The position numbers were made by a program, and so were the translations under genes. The notes under the pieces were generated by a model. It saw only the letters and a list, made by a program, of their open reading frames with translations, ran no database searches and was not told the origin of the DNA. Positions 60,793-64,000 of a stretch of DNA of 64,000 bases are shown here, one piece after another. Source of the stretch: JAJPJE01 sp963848375 (GTDB lineage Bacteria; Acidobacteriota; Terriglobia; Terriglobales; Acidobacteriaceae); contig CAWKDK010000024.1 in assembly GCA_963848375.1 (NCBI GenBank), forward strand, positions 1-64,000, in the 5' to 3' direction. Numbering within the stretch: position 1 is the stretch's first letter; each line of letters begins with the position of its first letter.

Positions 60793-63351
60793 CTAAACCG
60801 TAGCGCCCGCATGCGCGTCCGGCACAACTGCCGTCAGAGTGAACGCGCCATTCGGACCTTCCAGTCTCGCGCGCTCCAGCGCCGCTTCCAGTCGATTGAT
60901 GGCCTCAGTCACAATGTCTGCCGGTTCGAAATGCGGATGAATCACAACTTCCGCAATCCCTGCAGCCATCGGCAGCTCTTCTTTATGTGTACCCAGCCTG
61001 ATGCTGCTCATCAGCTTGCGTAACTTATCCAGCACCAGCAGCGCATTTTTCTCGCCGGTATCGGCCAGCATCAGCGCCACCGAGGCAGTGTCATATCGAA
61101 TCGCGGAATCGTTCTGTCGCAGGTTCGACGTCACCAGCTGCCCTATATCGCGCATCATGCTTTCCACCGCTGGCTCGCCCGCTTCTTTCACCATCGCAGT
61201 GGCAGAGCCGAAGCTAAGCAACATCAGTGTGATCGGACTCTTCTGCACCTGCGCGCGCCTTACCTCCGCCAGCAGCACATCGAGGTACGACGCCCTTTTC
61301 AGCAGGCCCGAATGTTCTTCCGTCACGGCGAGATTCTTCACCAGGCTGCGCAGCTTGGCATTGTTGACTGCCTGCACCACCTGCTCCGCAATCGTCTTCA
61401 GAACGACTTCATCCACCTTGCGCCACGTCCGCTGCCGATCCGATTGCTCCAGGATCACGATCCCCGTGTGCTCGTTCACATCGATAAATGGTACCGCCAT
61501 CAACGACCGAATCTCCAGCGTCGCCAGCGGACCGCGAATCGGGTTCAGTTCCGGCACCGCCGTTGTGTCCGTGACCACCACGGCGCCTTCCGCCTGAATA
61601 CACAGGTTCTGCAGGAACGGAATTATCTTCACCAGCGAAGCCGTATCAGACTTCTTCACGCCCGGCGCGCAATACTCGATCACCGCCGTAGGTGGTTTAT
61701 CCGGCGATCCCAATCCCGCGACACACCGGCTCACATTCCAGTGACGTCCCACTTCGTTTACCGTCGTGAACAGCGCCGACTTCACCGTTCCCTGTCGCGC
61801 GATGTTGCGCGAAATTTCAGTCACGCGCGCGAAGTTGTCGATCACCTTCTGCGTCGCGGCTCCAGCCTGCTCACTCGCTACTTGCGACGCGGCCGCCGAT
61901 TCGTCGTACTTCGGACTGAATCCCGCCTTCGCATAAAGGTGACGCAACTTATCGTTCTTTTCTTCTTCACGCGGAAACAACCGATGCAGCCGCTGGATCC
62001 GATCCATCGCCTTTGGCTTCATCGAATACTGCAGAAATATTTCCGCCTGTAGCATCAGGTCCTCAAGCATCGTCGGTTCGTTTTCGTCCGTCGATGGGAG
62101 CTGCTGCTCTTGAGGAGCCGCCGTCTGCTCCGCCGGCTGCGTTTTCAGCACCGAAACAATACGCGTTCCGATCAGGTCGTAGCGCCCGGGATCAATTTTC
62201 CCGCGCAGCATCTCCAGCCTCTGCTGATGACCGGACTCATACGCATCCACGTCGACGGCGCGATCTAGACAATCGGCTGCTTTCAGAAAATTGTGCGCGG
62301 CAAAATTAAGATCGAACAGTCGCAACAGCGTCTCGCAATATTCATGTTCGCGGTTGTTCGAGTTGTAGACGGTGCCGAGGTACTCGAGAAACGCAATCCC
62401 TGGCTGATTCTGTTGCGCGATCTCATTCAGCATTGCTAGGAACTCGCGCATCTTCTTGGCTTTTTCCGCATGCGACTGCAGCTCGCGCGCCAACTCGGCG
62501 GCCTTCACGTTCTCATTCGCTTTTAGCCAGAGCCCGATGATCTTTCCGACAACTTCAATTTCCTCCGGATTATTGTCGAACAACATCAGCGCCACTGGCT
62601 CGGCTTCATCCAGACGCTTCAGATACAGCAGGCATTCCAGGTATTTCTTTTGCAGATCCGCACGATCTCCGGTTCCATCCGCAAAAGGTTTCAGCGCCTT
62701 CGCCGCTCCCGCAACATCTTTATGCTGGATCAATTCCAGTGCGTAAGCAGCGGCTATATCGCCGTTCATCGGATCGAGATCGAATGCCTTCTCGAACGCC
62801 TCCGTTGGCGTCTTGCCTTCTTTTCGCAGGAACTGCCCTAGTTGGAAGAAAGAGGCGCCCGCACCCTTTCGATCCCCAACCTGTTCAGCGAGCGTCGCCT
62901 CGCGCCGGCAGACTTCGGTATTCGGCTCCAGGGCCATCATGCGGCGTAACGCTGTGAGTGCACTTTGTTTGCGGCCTTGCGCAAGAAAATCAGTGGCAGC
63001 CTGATCGTAGGCTTCCAGCGCATCGCGGCGGGAATTGTGCTTGTCGAACAACTGCGCCAATCGGAAGGTACGTTCCGCCGTTACCCGGCCAAGCCGCAGC
63101 AATTTCTTGTAAGTAGTACTCGCTTCCGAAACTCGATCCGCGGCTAGGTAATGATCGAACGCATCTCCAAGCAGCAAGCTGGCCTGCCTCTCGCGATTCA
63201 GCGAAAGACAAATGTCGGCGGCGCGCTGCCGGACCGTATCTTCATTGGGGTCCAGGTCGAGCACGTTGACGAATTCGTCCAGCGCCTGCTCCAGTTTCCC
63301 TTTTTGCAGGTGCTTCTCCGCTTTTTCCAGGTGCTTGGAAACGTCCGGCAT
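60793..63351 (-). CDS. TPR-GAF-degenerate GGDEF regulator
   Basis: 852 residues, no signal peptide. Residues ~1-390 are TPR/helical repeats (HLQKGKLEQALDEFVNVLDL …). A linker follows, then a GAF domain (~515-670: SALFTTVNEVGRHWNVSRCV, IRSLMAVPFIDVNEHTGIVI). The C-terminal ~170 residues have a diguanylate-cyclase-like fold (RASYLDVLLAEVRRAQVQKS, RYDTASVALMLADTGEKNAL) without a GGDEF motif. It probably senses a ligand or protein partner and no longer makes c-di-GMP. Function unknown; similar scaffolds occur in acidobacteria. Confidence 0.8.
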   Translation of the reverse strand: MPDVSKHLEKAEKHLQKGKLEQALDEFVNVLDLDPNEDTVRQRAADICLSLNRERQASLLLGDAFDHYLAADRVSEASTTYKKLLRLGRVTAERTFRLAQLFDKHNSRRDALEAYDQAATDFLAQGRKQSALTALRRMMALEPNTEVCRREATLAEQVGDRKGAGASFFQLGQFLRKEGKTPTEAFEKAFDLDPMNGDIAAAYALELIQHKDVAGAAKALKPFADGTGDRADLQKKYLECLLYLKRLDEAEPVALMLFDNNPEEIEVVGKIIGLWLKANENVKAAELARELQSHAEKAKKMREFLAMLNEIAQQNQPGIAFLEYLGTVYNSNNREHEYCETLLRLFDLNFAAHNFLKAADCLDRAVDVDAYESGHQQRLEMLRGKIDPGRYDLIGTRIVSVLKTQPAEQTAAPQEQQLPSTDENEPTMLEDLMLQAEIFLQYSMKPKAMDRIQRLHRLFPREEEKNDKLRHLYAKAGFSPKYDESAAASQVASEQAGAATQKVIDNFARVTEISRNIARQGTVKSALFTTVNEVGRHWNVSRCVAGLGSPDKPPTAVIEYCAPGVKKSDTASLVKIIPFLQNLCIQAEGAVVVTDTTAVPELNPIRGPLATLEIRSLMAVPFIDVNEHTGIVILEQSDRQRTWRKVDEVVLKTIAEQVVQAVNNAKLRSLVKNLAVTEEHSGLLKRASYLDVLLAEVRRAQVQKSPITLMLLSFGSATAMVKEAGEPAVESMMRDIGQLVTSNLRQNDSAIRYDTASVALMLADTGEKNALLVLDKLRKLMSSIRLGTHKEELPMAAGIAEVVIHPHFEPADIVTEAINRLEAALERARLEGPNGAFTLTAVVPDAHAGATV

Positions 63352-63544
63352 GATTTTCCGAAGAGTTTACCCCGGCGCAGCAGGTTCCAGCGTGGTTCTC
63401 TCGGGCTTGCTTATTGTATGCGTAGGCACCTACCCCAGCAATCAGCTGATCTGCTTGTACTTCCGCATGCGTACATGTACGCTCGCGTTTCTTTCAGCCA
63501 GCCCATAGCTACGCACTCCGAAGTAAAATTACCCGGGGGCCTTC

Positions 63545-63688
63545 TTGGAAAAGAAAATCTTTTGGGCGATTTTTATGGTGCTGGGCCTCATAGCAGACTT
63601 CACTCTGCCCCTCATGTGGAGTCTCATCCTTACCTTGCCCATCCTCGTCTTGAGCTGGTGGATCGCCTACCGCAGTGAATGGTTTTGA
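63545..63688 (+). CDS. Tiny single/double-span membrane protein
   Basis: 47 residues from TTG 63545: KKIFWAIFMVLGLIADFTLP, then LMWSLILTLPILVLSWWIAY and RSEWF. Two hydrophobic segments with a short turn. GGGGG lies 7-8 bases upstream. An internal ATG at 63575 would give a 37-residue form. It lies upstream of lexA; function unknown. The remaining 63352-63544 shows no gene. Confidence 0.55.
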   Translation: MEKKIFWAIFMVLGLIADFTLPLMWSLILTLPILVLSWWIAYRSEWF

Positions 63689-63694
63689 TTCAGC

Positions 63695-63779
63695 CTTTAG
63701 CAATTAACTCTTAGCATCTAGCTATTGGCGGTTAGCTGGGTGACTAAATGCTAAAAGCTAATTGCTAATAGCTGCCTGC
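63695..63779. repeat. Stutter hairpin upstream of lexA
   Basis: AGCCTTTAGCAATTAACTCTTAGC then GGCGGTTAGCTGGG on the left, CTAAAAGCTAATTGCTAATAGC on the right: AGCAATTA (63701-63708) and TAATTGCT (63759-63766) are exact complements. Same element class as in the ribosomal cluster. Confidence 0.75.
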
Positions 63780-63808
63780 TTGACATTCGCCTTTTATTCG
63801 CTGATACT
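63780..63808 (+). promoter_or_regulatory. Probable sigma-70 promoter of lexA
   Basis: TTGACA (63780-63785), a 17-base spacer and GATACT (63803-63808), 29 bases before the lexA ATG. The -35 is a perfect consensus. No clear LexA operator palindrome could be recognised in this stretch. Confidence 0.65.
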
Positions 63809-63837
63809 TACGCGTAATTCCCGTCTGGGGGTTAGGT

Positions 63838-64000
63838 ATGGCGCTTACCAAGCGGCAGCGGCAGGTTTACGACTACATCGCTGAATTTGTCCAGAAGAAC
63901 GGCTACTCTCCTTCGTTCGAGGAAATCGGCGAAGGACTTGGACTCAGCTCCCTTGCCACCGTTCACAAGCACATCTCCAACCTGGAGCGAAAAGGACTGC
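63838..64000 (+). CDS. lexA: LexA repressor (5' part only)
   Basis: The first 54 codons are in the window: MALTKRQRQVYDYIAEFVQK, NGYSPSFEEIGEGLGLSSLA and TVHKHISNLERKGL. This is the LexA N-terminal winged helix domain. The Ser-Lys protease domain must lie beyond 64000. LexA represses SOS genes and self-cleaves when RecA is activated. Confidence 0.95.
   Translation, partial: MALTKRQRQVYDYIAEFVQKNGYSPSFEEIGEGLGLSSLATVHKHISNLERKGL

Overview
The window looks like a chromosomal segment of an acidobacterium (Acidobacteriota, class Terriglobia; a Koribacter-like soil lineage is my best guess). The basis is gene content and protein style: a PknB-type kinase with a TolB-like and TPR C-terminus, TPR/GAF regulators, many small secreted proteins of unknown function, a very long ribosomal super-cluster, and repetitive intergenic sequence. 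This is inference from recognised families; no database was searched.

Region 1 (1-12.3 kb) is an accessory island. Its right edge is a tRNA-Val(GAC) gene (12223-12299, minus strand) whose 3' end faces an intact tyrosine integrase (11036-12154). Left of the integrase is a replication/excision module: an Xis-like HTH, a Prim-Pol type primase, another small HTH protein and a Cys-rich protein. Further left are small secreted, membrane and zinc-ribbon proteins. At least nine loci are broken: separate reading frames, each coding-like, join into one recognisable protein only after one to three frameshifts. The intact exceptions include the integrase, a DUF4236 protein and a run of small exported proteins (3278-4767) linked by shared intergenic repeats.

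Region 2 (12.4-33 kb) is ordinary chromosome. It holds a secreted GH3 beta-glucosidase, a Ser/Thr kinase, an outer-membrane protein, a TylF-like methyltransferase, a CDP-alcohol phosphatidyltransferase, galT, yraN, a DinB protein, a class III aminotransferase, a DMT exporter, an ICL/PEP-mutase family enzyme, an FmdB zinc ribbon, cysS, a frameshifted TPR protein and a Spy-like protein.

Region 3 (33.1-55.1 kb, minus strand) is the uninterrupted str-S10-spc-alpha cluster in transcription order rpsL-rpsG-fusA-tuf-rpsJ-rplC-rplD-rplW-rplB-rpsS-rplV-rpsC-rplP-rpmC-rpsQ-rplN-rplX-rplE-rpsN-rpsH-rplF-rplR-rpsE-rpmD-rplO-secY-adk-map-infA-rpmJ-rpsM-rpsK-rpsD-rpoA-rplQ, closed by a strong terminator. 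Many spacers in it carry a peculiar stuttering, self-complementary sequence.

Region 4 (55.6-64 kb) holds nusB beside a VOC-RibH fusion (riboflavin), a thiolase / 3-hydroxyacyl-CoA dehydrogenase / enoyl-CoA hydratase set (C4 acyl-CoA chemistry or beta-oxidation), a large TPR-GAF-degenerate GGDEF regulator, a tiny membrane protein, and the first 54 codons of lexA running off the end.

The most unusual signals are the stutter-hairpin intergenic elements (15 or more copies), the integrase island full of frame-broken genes with its repeat-linked small exported proteins, and the VOC-RibH fusion.
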